DNA from: Neoarius graeffei
Lineage: Eukaryota; Chordata; Actinopteri; Siluriformes; Ariidae
Reading direction: 5' to 3'
DNA length: 64,000 nucleotides
NCBI RefSeq assembly: GCF_027579695.1
Contig: NC_083582.1
Location: forward strand, 29,590,464 to 29,654,463
Shown piece by piece: positions 21,413 through 33,540 of this stretch (its first letter is position 1; each line of letters opens with the position of its first letter). The notes under the pieces were generated by a model that had not been told where the DNA came from, did not search any database, and saw nothing but the letters and a program-made list of their open reading frames with translations. Made by a program: the position numbers and the translations under genes.

Positions 21413-23369
21413 ATATAGCTCCTGATGTGCTGTAATTATGGACCTAGACTCCACAGTGTTTCATGAATGTTGTATTATGCAATATTCCCATCTAGAAACC
21501 TTAAACATGCTACTCTCTAAGTGTATACACTCCAAATATAAAAATAAGCCTAAGTGACCATGTCAGGTGCTAATGTCATATGGTATAAAATGGAGTTTAC
21601 GGTCCATGTAAGCTACATAACTAGGTTATTGGTGAACTACTGAAATGGGTGTTGTGGTAATTAACTGAATTGCCTGTAAGCTCACTCACTACAAAAGTAG
21701 CAAATTGTTGTTGATTAACAGCAGTCTGATTAAGGCCTTGCCCAAGTTGACCATGATAACAAAGGCTTTAAAAATAATTTTGGCATGTAGTGACTGGAAG
21801 TTTGCTGTTAACATTAGTGTTTTACATCTCTTATTCTGCCCATTCTATGGCAGGGACTCCCAGACTTGTTTGGGAAAAGACCCTAATGGACCTTATGAAC
21901 TTTTGTTACCCCAAGCCCTGACCATGCTGCATTTTTTTAAATTCCAGATTTATAGGCCTACTGTAGCATGTGAACATTTTAGTATGTCAGTAACATACAT
22001 GCAGTATATGTAAAATAAGTGACTAAAGACCAAAGGAATATTCCATGATTTACCAGTCTAGGGGGAAGTGCTGTGGTGGTGTGGTACAGCCTGACAAAAA
22101 GCAGTTGAGCCTGGTTTGTACTTTATGCATAAAATGCAGCATAAAATGAGAAAACTAGTGTCTAGCAAATGGAAGGTTAGCTAGCTACCTAACTTGAAAT
22201 ATGTGGAGGAATTCTGTTAACAAATGTGCAGCAGGGCTTTCTGTAGATATAACATATGGCAGAGGAGATAAAAGACCGAGCAAATCATTAAGATATTAGG
22301 TATTCTTAACTTTGCACTTGCAAATTCTACCCAAAATCTCTTTTAAGAAATTTGATAAAGAATAATATCTTCTTAAAATGGAATCTCACCTCAACCTTCA
22401 ATGGCATCTCACCCTGCTGTACTAGTGTGGATGCCACATACTGTGTGTCCACATGTCCCTCAATGTCCAAACTGTCTGACTTTTCTGAAAGAGCACACAG
22501 GAACCGATACAGAAATCGGTCTATATTACATGTCCAATGAGCCACAGCAGCCAAGAGAGCTATGGGTGAGTCATCATGATCTCTGTCATCTCTAGTTTCT
22601 GCTACTACATATCTAAAGTCTAAAGAAGCCTTATTCTGTTCCCTTGCTTCCCCTTTGAAATGTGAACCATACCTCATCAAGTCTCATACCCACCAAGAAG
22701 AAATTGCTATCTTTGTTTCTGAGAAGGACTAAGTGTCCTGCTCTGGGTGTTAAACACTGGCTGGGAGGCATATGAATCTATCTAGTGCTAGATTGTCAAA
22801 GCCCAACATCCTGACTTACTTACTGGATTTATTTATCTCTGTAGATATTATAGCAAGTGGCTTCTTGAGGACCATGGTCTGCCTGATGAAATGACTTGTG
22901 TGTTTGGGGACGAGTAGATCAGGCTGCTGTAGTACCCTTATAATGACAAGGTAAACTGGAACTAGCTGCAGCCTGAATCTCTTGAATGGCAGTATTCAAT
23001 AGCTCCTGTCATCAACAGTATCATGCTTCTTGGCATATAGTCTGGGACATCCAAAGGAAGGATCATAGCCCCACAGAATTGCTAGTTGAAGAGCTCTGTG
23101 GTGTCATAAGATAACTCTAGGTAGAAGTGCTTTGGAGAATGTTCTTGTATACATCTATTTAGCTCAATAGGAGTTCTCAGCATTTGCCTCAGAATACAAC
23201 ACTATTCCTTTGAAAACCTTGTAGCAGTAATATTTTTAGTACAGGCAGGAAAAGACAGGGGTGAATTCTGTCTCCAGTGCACTGTTTAATTTGTAAGGTT
23301 TCTTTCCAAACCTCCCAGTTACTTTCAGGGTGGATTTGGTTGGGTATGGCTACTTTTTTTTAAAATTGT
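21413..23369. other. Intron 2 segment with no recognised feature
   Basis: About 2 kb without terminal repeats, SINE cores or protein motifs. An antisense open frame at 22327-22680 (117 codons) has no recognisable domain and no splice context, and is left unannotated. Confidence 0.5.
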
Positions 23370-23377
23370 TGCTAGTA

Positions 23378-23748
23378 AGGGCGGCACAATGGTGTAGTGG
23401 TTAGCGCTGTTGCCTCACAGCAAGAAGGCCCAGGTTTGAGCCCCGTGGCCGGCACAGGCCTTTCTGTGTGGAGTTTGCATGTTCTCCCCGTGTCCGCGTG
23501 GGTTTCCTCTGGGTGCTCCGGTTTCCCCCACAGTCCAAAGACATGCAGGTTAGGTTAACTGGTGACTCTAAATTGACCATGAATGTGAATGGTTGTCTGT
23601 GTCTATGTGTCAGCCCTGTGATGACCTGGCGACTTGTCCAGGGTGTACCCCGCCTTTCACCTGTAGTCAGCTGGGATAGGCTCCAGCTTGCCTGTGACCC
23701 TGTAGAACATGATAAAGCGGCTAGAGATACTGAGATGAGATGAGATGA
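23378..23748 (+). repeat. tRNA-derived SINE, plus orientation
   Basis: Starts GGCGGCACAATGGTGTAGTGG, B box region GGTTTGAGCCCCGTGG, standard core, and a short (GATGA)n tail. Flanked by the 8-bp repeat TGCTAGTA (23370-23377, 23749-23756). It has a small core deletion around GACCATGAATGTGAATGG relative to the long copies. Confidence 0.9.
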
Positions 23749-23756
23749 TGCTAGTA

Positions 23757-24343
23757 GCATTGTCCTTCAGAATTATGGCCAAAAATTCACAAATGTGGCC
23801 AAGGTCTAATCTTTGTAATGCACAAGCACAACAATGACTTTTGGCATGATCCCCTTCTCAGCCACACATCTATTCAAGTGTGTCTGACAGAGTATTTAGG
23901 CAGATTTCTTGTTTAACTTATGGGTTCTTGACCTGTTCTGGTATTCTGTGGGGTTTCTTTAAGTTAGTTATCTGATTGCTGGAGTCTACACAGGTAGCAC
24001 TGCTTAATGGTCTGTAATCAAACTTTGAGCTGATCATTATACACTGAACTAAGCCATTTTGCAGAAGGTTTAATGTCCTTTGTTTTTGGCTTTCTTTTTC
24101 TTCCAAATACTCTCCTGAGATGATGGGGTAATTTGGTAAAATTGCTTAGCCACCATGTGACCAACATTTATTCATTCCTTCATCTTTAGTAGGCACTTTT
24201 GTCCTTGTCAGGATCACAGTAGATCTGGACACCCTGACAGTCCATCACAGAGCATGTGACTAGCATTTTAACTCAATTTCTCCATTATGTCTCAAAGTTG
24301 GTAATAAATATTACAGCCCCTGGAATGTTGCAGTATTCACATA
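23757..24343. other. Intron 2 segment, nothing recognised
   Basis: No repeat boundary or coding relic was identified between two SINEs. Confidence 0.5.
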
Positions 24344-24356
24344 GGGGCTTCAACCC

Positions 24357-24732
24357 CCCTCTCTCATTATCTCTAGCCGCTTTATCCTTCTACAGGGTCG
24401 CAGGCAAGCTGGAGCCTATCCCAGCTGACTACGGGCGAAAGGCGGGGTACACCCTGGACAAGTCGCCAGGTCATCACAGGGCTGACAAATAGACACAGAC
24501 AACCATTCACACTCACATTCACACCTACGGTCAATTTAGAGTCACCAGTTAACCTAACCTGCATGTCTTTGGACTGTGGGGGAAACCGGAGCACCCGGAG
24601 GAAACCCACGCGGACACGGGGAGAACATGCAAACTCCACACAGAAAGGCCCTCGCCGGCCCTGGGGCTCGAACCCAGGACCTTCTTGCTGTGAGGCGACA
24701 GCGCTAACCACTACACCACCGTGCCGCCCCAG
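24357..24732 (-). repeat. tRNA-derived SINE, minus orientation
   Basis: Full-length copy very similar to that at 1636-2013. The 13-bp duplication GGGGCTTCAACCC flanks it (24344-24356, 24733-24745). The GATGA tail is short (CTCTCATTATC on the plus strand). Confidence 0.92.
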
Positions 24733-24776
24733 GGGGCTTCAACCCATTTATTATTTTTCCCAAAGTGAGCTGATTG

Positions 24777-25173
24777 CTGGTGGCATGGTGGTGCAGTGAT
24801 TAACACAGCAAAAAAGTTCTGGGTTTGAAATTCGTGGCTGACTGGGGCCTTTCTGTCTGGAGTTTGCATGTTCTCCCCGTGCCTGCATGGGTTTCCTCTG
24901 GGTGCTCCAGTTTCCTCCTACAGTCCAAAGACATGAGGATAAGGTCAACTAGCTACCCTAAATTGCCCATAGGTGTGAGTGTGAATGGTTATTTGTTGCT
25001 GTGTTAACCCTGCAATAGACTTCCGAGCTGCCCAGGGTATACCTTGCCTCTGATCCTGAAGTCAGCTGCGATTGGCTCCAGCTGCCCCCCAACCCTGATG
25101 GATAAGCAATATAGATTATGGATGGATGGATGGATGGATGGATGGATGGATGGATGGATGGATGGATGGATGG
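24777..25173 (+). repeat. SINE of another subfamily with an (ATGG)14 tail
   Basis: A V-SINE-like head and core (GGTGGCATGGTGGTGCAGTG, GGAGTTTGCATGTTCTCCCC, TGATCCTGAAGTCAGCTGCG) end in GATGGATAAGCAATATAGATT and a pure ATGG array at 25118-25173. The tail differs from the GATGA-tailed copies, so this is a distinct lineage. The GWMD-repeat open frame across it comes from the microsatellite. Confidence 0.85.
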
Positions 25174-26213
25174 ATATATTTGATTACACTCACCAAATCT
25201 CTCAGTGTAATTTGGAAAGGCATTGACTTCAGCATGAGCCTGTCTAAGTTTAAATGGTTCACAAATATCTCATTTTTAATGAGTCCACATCTGGAAGTAT
25301 GGTTTAAAGGTTATACTGTCAGTGAGATCTGGCATACTGAACTTTGGGATGCTAGGTTTGGAGCTTGTGAATACTCAGTCTGACTCTAGTGGTTATTAAA
25401 GAGGTACAGTGCTATAAATGGAGAACTATCTCCATGAGAGGGGATAAACTTGGTTGAACATGTGCCATAAAGTTCTACCTGAAGTTGGAACTTGGTATCC
25501 AGCAGGCTGAGTAAATGTCCTGGAGCAATGAGAAGTGCCTGACAGATTTTGATAACTGATTTGGGGTTGGTTTTGTTGAATGGGTCAGAGTGAGACAGCC
25601 CCTTCTTCTAATTCTAGACCCCACAAGCAGATCTTGAATATTATCGCAATTGAAAGGAAGTGGTTGTGGGAAAATTAACTTTGCTTTTATGCTTATATTC
25701 AATGTTATAGACATATCCAGTGAGGAATAGTTGAAGAATTGGAATGTGTAGTTTGCTCGCTCTGGACCTTGTCACACAGCATTGTGTCTAAAGGAACTGT
25801 CTGATCAGGCTTGAGAATCAGTTTAAAAAAAAAAAAAAACCTCCAATGTATTGGACAGACTAGAGACTTGAGTCTTTTTTTTCTCAAGTTCTCAAATTTC
25901 AAAAGTGCGATGCAAATAAAATTAGTTGAAGATTAAATAAACTGGAGATCTTTTTTTGTCAGTAAACTGTATTGATACAGATGTACTGTATAGAACTTGT
26001 GCTTTTGAAATAGTAGGGCAAGCAATGGCATAAAATGGATAATGGGCAGCTTATTACACAAGACATCCAAATCACACAGTCTGGTTATCTAGCATGGATG
26101 TGTATTATCACACTTTGTACCACTCCAAACTACAGCTAAAATGGTACTTCTGGATACAGTGCAAAACTTAACTTAATTAAGACAACTTTTGTTATACATT
26201 TAATAATAAAAGC
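25174..26213. other. Intron 2 segment, nothing recognised
   Basis: A poly(A) run near 25825-25839 and otherwise plain AT-rich sequence up to the Penelope-like element. Confidence 0.5.
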
Positions 26214-26329
26214 TAGCGATATCATAAACTGACATTTTGATGTCACTGACATCATGAGTAAATAGTGTTTAAGGTGATTAAGAGTCAGTTCAAGTTTTTA
26301 TAAAGTCCTTTACTTCAAAAAGAGAAAGA

Positions 26330-27470
26330 GCTAACTGAAGTTATTGAGAGAATTTTACCAAAGTGCATTGTCGAACTTGTTCATCCTAAAGGTTCAAGAC
26401 TAGCCCATCCTTATGGTCTTCCCAAGGTGCACAAAAAGGAGTTAGCAATATATCCAGTCCTTTCTGCCACTGGTACATATAACTACACTTTGGCCAAAAG
26501 GCTGCAGAATAAACTCAAAGTTCTATCTGGAAATGATCACACAATCACAGACATGTTTACTTTCAGTAAAGACCTACACAATATTTGTATCAATGAGAAT
26601 GACATACTGGTATCCTATGATGTTTGTTCCCTTTTTACAAATGTACCTTTAGAAGAAACCATTAACATCCTTGCTGATAAGGCCTTCTCCAACAGTTGGT
26701 TCAATAAGACACACGACTTGAGCATCACAAAGTCTAATCTCATTGAATTATTAAAAATAGCTACTAAAAATCAAATTTTTCAATTCAATGGTGTATTATG
26801 CAAGCAAGTAGATGGCGTAGCAATGGGCTCACCTTTGGGTCCACTTCTGGCCAATACATTTTTATGTTGGATAGAAGAGAGATTGGAACAAAATGATAAA
26901 CTTCCTCTGTTATACAATAGATACATCAATGACACTCTGGCAATACTGGTCAGGAGATAGGGTTATCAGCTGCTGCCAATCAAGCTTCTGATGACATGAA
27001 GACCATTAATTTTTCCTTTCCTTTTGAAGACCAGAAATCATCTGACATGGTGAGAAGACAGCTTGGATCTTTGAGTGCAAGACTTAACATAACTTTACTT
27101 CCTGTATACATGAGTCATAAAATTCAGAAGGAAGTCAAGTTACACAAAGCCAAACTATCGCTGGTTAGCCAATAGAATGTTGTTTATTTACTTAAGTGTG
27201 GTCTGTGTGATGCAGACTATATTGGCTACACCTGTACCAACGAATTGAAGAACATTGCCACTCAACTATTGGTAAGCATCTTAAAGACTGAGCATGGCCT
27301 CCTAGACATTCCTGATTTGAGCAATCAATTTATTATTCTACGAAAATGCACTGGGAAGCTGGTCTGTTTGATTTATGAGATGTTGCGCATCCAAACAAAA
27401 AAGTCAAATTTAACAATTGTTGCCAGGCAAAACAAACCTCACCTGGCAGCACTTATATGCTCATAATAGT
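26330..27470 (+). pseudogene. Penelope-like RT / GIY-YIG protein, broken
   Basis: Frame 26427-26960 carries the RT: SATGTYNYTLAKRLQNKLK, ENDILVSYDVCSLFTNVPLE (first catalytic Asp in the SYDVxSLFTNVP motif) and VDGVAMGSPLGPLLANTFLC. The palm YxDD motif is mutated to RYINDTLAIL and a stop follows at 26958. After further frameshifts, 27190-27410 encodes a GIY-YIG-like segment (KCGLCDADYIGYTC), then FIILRKCTGKLVCLIYEMLRI. The N-terminus upstream of 26330 is missing or unrecognisable. Inactive. Confidence 0.85.
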
Positions 27471-27771
27471 AAACATATGTCTATCGGCAACCGTTTTTGA
27501 GTTATAATGGAAAATATGTTATTTTGACTGATGACCTTGACCCCCCCCCTGACCTTTAACCTCCAACTGCTAGAGAGACTGTCCAGACTACCCCATCATG
27601 CAGCATATGGTTGAAAGCAGAATTGAAAGATGCACGTTTTGGTGTTGGTTTGAAGTCAAAATGATGAATTTGAAGAAAGTTATTGCAAAAAACTGATTTT
27701 GATCTTACTGGTGACCTTGACCCAATCACCCCCAAAATTAATCAGGTAATCTACGGACCATTGGCCACCTA
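27471..27771. other. 3' noncoding part of the Penelope-like element
   Basis: Contains GATGACCTTGACC motifs and a C homopolymer near 27541-27548. No coding relic is seen. I assign it to the element because it lies between its coding part and the right terminal repeat. Confidence 0.45.
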
Positions 27772-29384
27772 CAGTGGTGCTTGAAAGTTTGTGAACACTT
27801 TAGAATTTTCTATATTTCTGCATAAATATGACCTAAAACATCATCGGATTTTCACACAAGTCCTAAACGTAGATAAAGAGAACCCAGTTAAACAAATGAG
27901 ATAAAAATATTATACTTGGTCATTTATTTATTGAGGAAAATAATCCAATATTACATATCTGTGAGTGGCAAAAGTATGTGAACCTTTGCTTTCAGTATCT
28001 GGTGTGACCCCCTTGTGCAGCAATAACTGCAACTAAACATTTCCGGTAACTGTTGATCAGTCCTGCACACCGGCTTGGAGGAATTTTAGCCCATTCCTCC
28101 GTATAGAACAGCTTCAACTCTGGGATGTTGGTGAGTTTCCTCACATGAACTGCTCGCTTCAGGTCCTTCCACAACATTTCCATTGGATTAAGGTCAGGAC
28201 TTTGACTTGGCCATTCCAAAACATTAACTTTATTCTTCTTTAACCATTCTTTGGTAGAACGACTTGTGTGCTTAGGGTCATTGTCTTGCTGCATGACCCA
28301 CCTTCTCTTGAGATTCAGTTCATGGACAGATGTCCTGACATATTTTCCTTTAGAATTCGCTGGTATAATTCAGAATTCATTGTTCCATCAATGATGGCAA
28401 GCTGTCCTGGCCCAGATGCAGCAAAACAGGCCCAAACCATGATACTACCACCACCATGTTTCACAGATGGGATAAGGTTCTTATGCTGGAATGCAGTGTT
28501 TTCATTTCTCCAAACATAACACTTCTCATTTAAACCAAAAAGTTCTATTTTGGTCTCATCCATCCACAAAACATTTTTCCAATAGCCTTCTGGCTTGTCC
28601 ATGTGATCTTTAGTAAACTGCAGACGAGCAGCAATGTTCTTTTTGGAGAGCAGTGGCTTTCTCCTTGCAACCCTGCCATGCACACCATTGTTGTTCAGTG
28701 TTCCCCTGATGGTGGACTCATGAAAATTAACATTAGCCAATGTGAGAGAGGCCTTCAGTTGCTTAGAAGTTACCCTGGGGTCCTTTGTGACCTCACCAAC
28801 TATTACACGCCTTGCTCTTGGAGTGATCTTTGTTGGTCGACCACTCCTGGGAAGGGTAACAATGGTCTTGAATTTCCTCCATTTGTACACACTCTGTCTG
28901 ACTGTGGATTGGTGGAGTCCAAACTCTTTAGAGATGGTTTTGTAACCTTTTCCAGCCTGATGAGCATCAACAACGCTTTTTCTGAGGTCCTCAGAAGTCT
29001 CCTTTGTTCATGCCATGATACACTTCCACAAACATGTGTTGTGAAGATCAGACTTTGATAGATCCCTGTTCTTTAAATAAAACAGGGTACCCAATCACAC
29101 CTGATTATCATCCCATTGATTGAAAACACGTGACTCTAATTTCACCTTCAAATTAACTGCTAATCCTAGAGGTTCACATACTTTTGCCACTCACAGATAT
29201 GTAATATTGGATCATTTTCCTCAATAAAGAAATGACCAAGTATAATATTTTTTGTCTCGTTTGTTTAACTGGGTTCTCTTTATCTACTTTTAGTATTTGT
29301 GTGAAAATCTGATGATGTTTTAGGTCATATTTATGCAGAAATATAGAAAATTCTAAAGGGTTCACAAACTTTCAAGCACCACTG
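27772..29384 (-). mobile_element. Tc1-like transposon, copy 2 (minus), same family as 5482-7107
   Basis: 1613 bp between TA sites (27770-27771, 29385-29386), with the same long TIRs starting CAGTGGTGCTTGAAAGTTTG. It is inverted relative to copy 1 and sits within the Penelope-like element. Confidence 0.95.
27992..29016 (-). pseudogene. Tc1-type transposase pseudogene, copy 2
   Basis: Read from ATG 29016 to the stop at 27992. Codon 3 is TGA, exactly as in copy 1. The codon that is TAA in copy 1 near its residue 40 is intact here (GLHQSTVR). Near 28340 a two-base insertion (AT within GGAAAATATGTC) shifts the frame, giving the two open pieces 28890-28315 and 28294-27992. The catalytic motifs WMDETKIELFG, MQQDNDPKHTSRS and WPSQSPDLNPMEMLW remain legible. 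Confidence 0.93.
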
Positions 29385-29735
29385 TACTCAGAAAACTTGA
29401 AGTCAATCAGTGCAACCGTCTAGACGCTAGATTGTTAACAGACAGACACACAAACAAACAAACCGCACTGATTACAATACCTCGCTCTGCTGACTCTGTC
29501 ACGGGCAAGGTAAAAACAAACAAACTGCACTGATTACAATACCTCATTCCACTGACTCTGTTGTGGTCGAGGTAAATATCCAATCTGATTCCGTACATGC
29601 CAAGGTTTTTACTTGATGCACTCTCTTGGGACTTTATAAAAAGTTGAACTGACTCTTAATCACCTTAAACACTTTATTTACTATGATGATGATGATGTCA
29701 GTGACATCGAAATGTCAGTTTATGTTATCGCTACC

Positions 29736-30119
29736 TCATCTCATCTCATCTCATTATCTCTAGCCGCTTTATCCTGTTCTACAGGGTCGCAGGCGAGCTG
29801 GAGTCTATCCCAGCTGACTACAGGCGAAAGGCGGGGTACACCCTGGACAAGTCACCAGGTCATCACAGGGCTGACACATAGACACAGACAACCATTTACA
29901 CTCACATTCACACCTACGGTCAATTTAGAGTCACCAGTTAACCTAACCTGCATGTCTTTGGACTATGGGGGAAAACGGAGCACCCGGAGGAAACCGACGC
30001 GGACTCGGGGAGAACATGCAAACTCTGCACAGAAAGGCCCTCGCCGGCCACGGGGCTCGAACCCAGAACCTTCTTGCTGTGAGGCGACAGTGCTAACCAC
30101 TACACCACCGTGCCGCCCA
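29736..30119 (-). repeat. tRNA-derived SINE at the edge of the Penelope-like element
   Basis: Full-length minus-strand copy with tail CTCATCTCATCTCATCTC on the plus strand. The 11-bp duplication TTATCGCTACC (29725-29735, 30120-30130) uses the terminal sequence of the Penelope-like element as target, so the SINE is younger. Confidence 0.92.
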
Positions 30120-30228
30120 TTATCGCTACCTTTTAATATTAAAAGTGTAAAACTTATTTGTTAATTTATTTGTTTTGGTCTGGGTGACAAGTGGTAACTA
30201 AAGGAAAACTTTCAATGGAAAAAATAAG

Positions 30229-30600
30229 GCGGCATAGTGGTGTAAGTGGTTAGCACGGTCACCTCACAGCAAGAAGGTTCTGGGTTCGAGCCCAGTGGCT
30301 GGTGGGGGCCTTTTTGTGCGGAGTTTGCATGTTCTCCCCGTGTCTGCGTGGGTTTCCTCCGGGTGCTCCGGTTTCCCCCACAGTTCAAAGACATGCAGTT
30401 AGGTTAATATGGGACGGCCTTGGGCTGAGGTGTCCTTGAGCGAGGCACCTAACTCCCACCTGCTCCCTGGGTGCAGTGTTCATGGCTGCCCACTGCTCTG
30501 GGTATGTGTGTGTGCTCATTGCTCATGTGTGTGCATGTGTGTGTTCACTGCTTCAGATGGATTAAATGCAGAGAGGAATTTCACAAGTGTGTGATGAATA
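30229..30600 (+). repeat. SINE of a third subfamily (different 3' half)
   Basis: The head GGCGGCATAGTGGTGTAAGTGG, B box GGTTCGAGCCC and core up to CAAAGACATGCAGTTAGG match the other SINEs. From GGGACGGCCTTGGGCTGAGG the sequence switches to a different tail (TGGGTGCAGTGTTCATGGCT, TGCTTCAGATGGATTAAATG). I read this as a mosaic SINE with another LINE-derived 3' end. It abuts the L2-like LINE tail. Confidence 0.75.
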
Positions 30601-30619
30601 AAGTTGTGCTTTTGTTTAA

Positions 30620-31400
30620 ATGCCCCATCCATATTGAGCAGTGGGAGAGGGTTGGCTGCTGCAGCTTCCTGGGGATCAATATCAGTGAGCATCTGAGCGG
30701 GTCACACCACATAGGTGTGGTCATGAAGGCAGTAAAGCAGTGGCTCAGCTTCCTCCTCTGGCAGCTGAGGGGGGTTTGGCATGGACTCCAGGATACTCAC
30801 CAACTTCTACATGTGTATATTGAGTATCCTGAATGGCAGCATCATGGCCTGGTATAGTAGCTGCACTGCCCTTGACCACAAAGCTCTGCAGAGTGTGGTC
30901 AGATCCTCACAAGGCATCCAGGACTGCTACAGCCACTGGTGTAGGAGGAAGGCACAATGGGTCCTCCTGATCCCAGCCATCACAGCCAGTTTTCACACTC
31001 CTGCCATCTGGCAGGTGGTAGAGGAGCATTTAGACACAAACCAGCAGTTTCTATCCATAAGACATAAGGCTACTGAACTGCTGACACAAACACTTGCGCA
31101 CACACACCATACACATGGCATACACTCACCACAGTGAATGGACCCTTACCTCACATAATTGACCACTTTAAGGAAACACACATTTACACCATTACATTGT
31201 TTCCCACTAGTCACTTTAACTACACCAGTATTGCACTGCACTGTTGCTTACATTATGTAATTTACTCAAATGCCTTATTTGAACTTATACTACAATCTTA
31301 CTTATTTTATTTGTTATATTACTGTTATATTACTATATTATATGTTACTATCTTATGTAAGTTGAGTTGACTCTGAGGCTAAGAATTTCATTACTGGTAA
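30620..31400 (+). mobile_element. L2-like LINE 3' fragment (RT C-terminus and 3' UTR)
   Basis: The + strand encodes, with frameshifts, the C-terminal part of a non-LTR RT protein: LGINISEHLSGSHH, MDSRILTNFYMCILSILNGS, WYSSCTALDHKALQSVVRSS and CRRKAQWVL. These motifs fit the L2/CR1-type thumb and C-terminal region. An AT-rich 3' UTR follows. 5' truncated, as is usual for LINE copies. Confidence 0.75.
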
Positions 31401-32896
31401 TGATGTTTGCATTGTTATCAAGCATATGACAAAGTAGAAACTGAAAAATGAATTAGGTTGCCCTTATAAAAGAATGCATTTGATATTGTGTTTTTATATA
31501 TGTTTTTGATATAGTTTTGGGTTCATGTAAGGCTTATTTGTGGTGAATATTAGCTTTTTACTGTCAGTCATATGATAAGATGTCTGATGAGTAGGAACTG
31601 GGAAGCACTAAGGTTTTGCCCCCCACCACGTCTTCTAAGAAGTTGAGGCTATAATCTAAATTATGAAGAACTTCACTATGTGGTATGGTGGCTATTCACA
31701 ATTTGTAGTATGTACTACATGAGGGCTGCAGCTGCTGGGATACATCCACCACACATTTAAGTTGTGTAATTCTGCTCCAGACAGTGGGTTGAACATGCAC
31801 ATCACTATTTCCAAATGATTGACATTTCCCTCAGAATACAAATGCAGACATTAACAACTGTCAGTGTTCTGTGGCCCAATCAATAACTAATTTTTTTTTG
31901 TAAGCGACTCATTTTGCCTGCCTGAAATGTATGATAGACAATGCTTCTCATCAGAGCCTGTCAATAGTCTACCAGTCACAAATGCTTCACTCACCAGGGT
32001 GTGTGCACAAATGTCAAACCAGTCTGCTTTCCTGCCTTTAATCAATAGAACTCGAAAATGTGCAGGCAAATGACATGCTGAGATAAAAGGAGACAGATGA
32101 TGAGCCATCTTCATACTGCACCTATTTTATCAAATCTGCAAGGATTTTGAATTATTAATAGCCAACTAATCAACAACATACAGTTGAATCCAAACCAAAC
32201 AATTGTTGAGTGGTAGCTTAGCTCTGCTAGTGACTGGAATATTGCAAGTTAAAATCTTAGGACAGCCAGAAAGCCACTAGTGGGCCATTGAGCGAGACTG
32301 TTAACATTAGACTGCTCAGGTTCAGTTCTGTCATGCTTTAACATCTCTTTAGATAAAATCTGCACTTATTTTATCAATGTTTATCAGGAATTACACATTA
32401 GATAAATTTCTAATGGGTAAATTCCTGGGATAGGCTCCAGATCAACCATGACCATAACCAGGATATGTTTGAAACCTAGATATTTTTATGTGATATAATT
32501 TATCATTTACTTTAAATGGAACTGTGCATCTTGAAGTGCTAAGCTCTTTGTCTGGTTAAATCATGGGCACTCAATGACAATCAACAATTAACTAATCCAA
32601 AATATGTGTAAACACAGCATTGTCTGTCATAGTCTGATGTTTGTAGCAATATGTCTGCTGGAAAAGTAAATGGCTGGTGCTAATTTTTCAGTAAACCATG
32701 GGAAATAGATTAGACACTTCTTTAAATTGATCCTTCAACACCACTAGAAGAATCAAATTAATCCAGAGTAACAGATTAGCAAGGCTCACCAATAATGCTT
32801 ACTTTGTGTAAAAGTAATACAGTTACATAAACAAACATGTTTAAATTTAAAACAACGTTTTGTAAACATACTTATGCATTTTTTTAATCATTACAG
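31401..32896. other. Intron 2, 3' end: nothing recognised
   Basis: About 1.5 kb without an identifiable element or coding relic. The terminal bases TTTTTTTAATCATTACAG form the acceptor for exon 3. Confidence 0.6.
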
Positions 32897-32984
32897 GGTT
32901 GCATTTCACTCAAGGGAAGCCAAGTGAATGAGCTTACAGCTAATCCTGAGGAAGCAGGCCGATATCTGTTTGAGATTGTCCCGG
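32897..32984 (+). CDS. arhgap22: ARHGAP22-like RhoGAP, coding exon 3 (PH domain middle)
   Basis: 88 bp, acceptor AG at 32895-32896, donor GT at 32985 (CCCGG|GTAAGA, near-consensus). It encodes GCISLKGSQVNELTANPEEA then GRYLFEIVP and the first base of a Gly codon. This is the strand-and-loop segment between the KPQ and the phosphoinositide-contact region, matching the ARHGAP22/24/25 layout (G.I.L.G..V.E......G..LFEI.PG). The 32928-33170 open frame is a different frame into the intron and is not real. Intron 3, phase 1, is 27,737 bp and hosts the nested transposons. Confidence 0.95.
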
Positions 32985-33024
32985 GTAAGAAAGAATTTGC
33001 CTGTTAAAAAAAAAAAATCAATTG

Positions 33025-33025
33025 A

Positions 33026-33081
<56 letters not shown>
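33025..33081. repeat. (ATT)n trinucleotide microsatellite
   Basis: About 57 bp of pure ATT/TTA repeat just upstream of the REL-type LINE target duplication. Confidence 0.95.
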
Positions 33082-33082
<1 letters not shown>

Positions 33083-33129
33083 CTTTAAAACAACCTTACT
33101 GCAGTCCCCACCACCACATTACATTACAT

Positions 33130-33496
33130 CCATTATCTGTAGCCACTTATCCTGCTCTACAGGGTCATAGGCAAGCTGGAGCCTATCCCAGCTGGCTATG
33201 GGCGAGAGGCAGGGTACACCCTGGACAAGTCGCCAGGTTATCGCAGGGCTGACACACAGAGACAAACAACCATTCACACTCACATTCACACCTACGGTCA
33301 GTTTAGAGCCACCAATTAACCTAACTTGCATGTCTTTTGACTGTGGGGGAAACTGGAGCACCCAGAGGAAACCCACACAGACACGGGGAGAACATGCAAA
33401 CTCCACACAGAAAGGCCCTCACCGGCCACTGGGCTCAAACCCAGGACCTTCTTGCTGTGAGGCAACAGTGCTAACCACTACACCACCATGCCACCC
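33130..33496 (-). repeat. tRNA-derived SINE, minus orientation
   Basis: Diverged full-length copy with the 13-bp duplication CATTACATTACAT (33117-33129, 33497-33509). It splits the 5' target duplication of the LINE. Confidence 0.9.
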
Positions 33497-33540
33497 CATT
33501 ACATTACATTATATTATATATCACTACCAAAGGGCATGTT

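Larger units (their letters stand above)
26214..29733 (+). mobile_element. Penelope-like retroelement with inverted terminal repeats, split by a Tc1 element
   Basis: Interior 26330-27470 encodes a decayed Penelope-type reverse transcriptase and GIY-YIG endonuclease. The termini are inverted repeats of roughly 95-105 bp: 26214-26308 (TAGCGATATCATAAACTGAC...ATAAAGTCC) is the reverse complement of 29629-29733 apart from small differences such as a (GAT)n expansion. Penelope-like elements are known to carry such terminal repeats in direct or inverted order. A Tc1 copy (27772-29384) inserted into the 3' part. A roughly 65-bp tandem duplication (GCACTGATTACAATACCTC twice) lies at 29450-29580. Confidence 0.8.

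Noticed and set aside
22327-22680. 117-codon antisense frame in intron 2
   Set aside because: Composition and lack of any motif suggest a chance frame; no neighbouring coding relic.
29450-29580. Repeated segments that might be a CRISPR-like array
   Set aside because: Only two tandem copies of about 65 bp in a retroelement in a vertebrate genome; no spacers.
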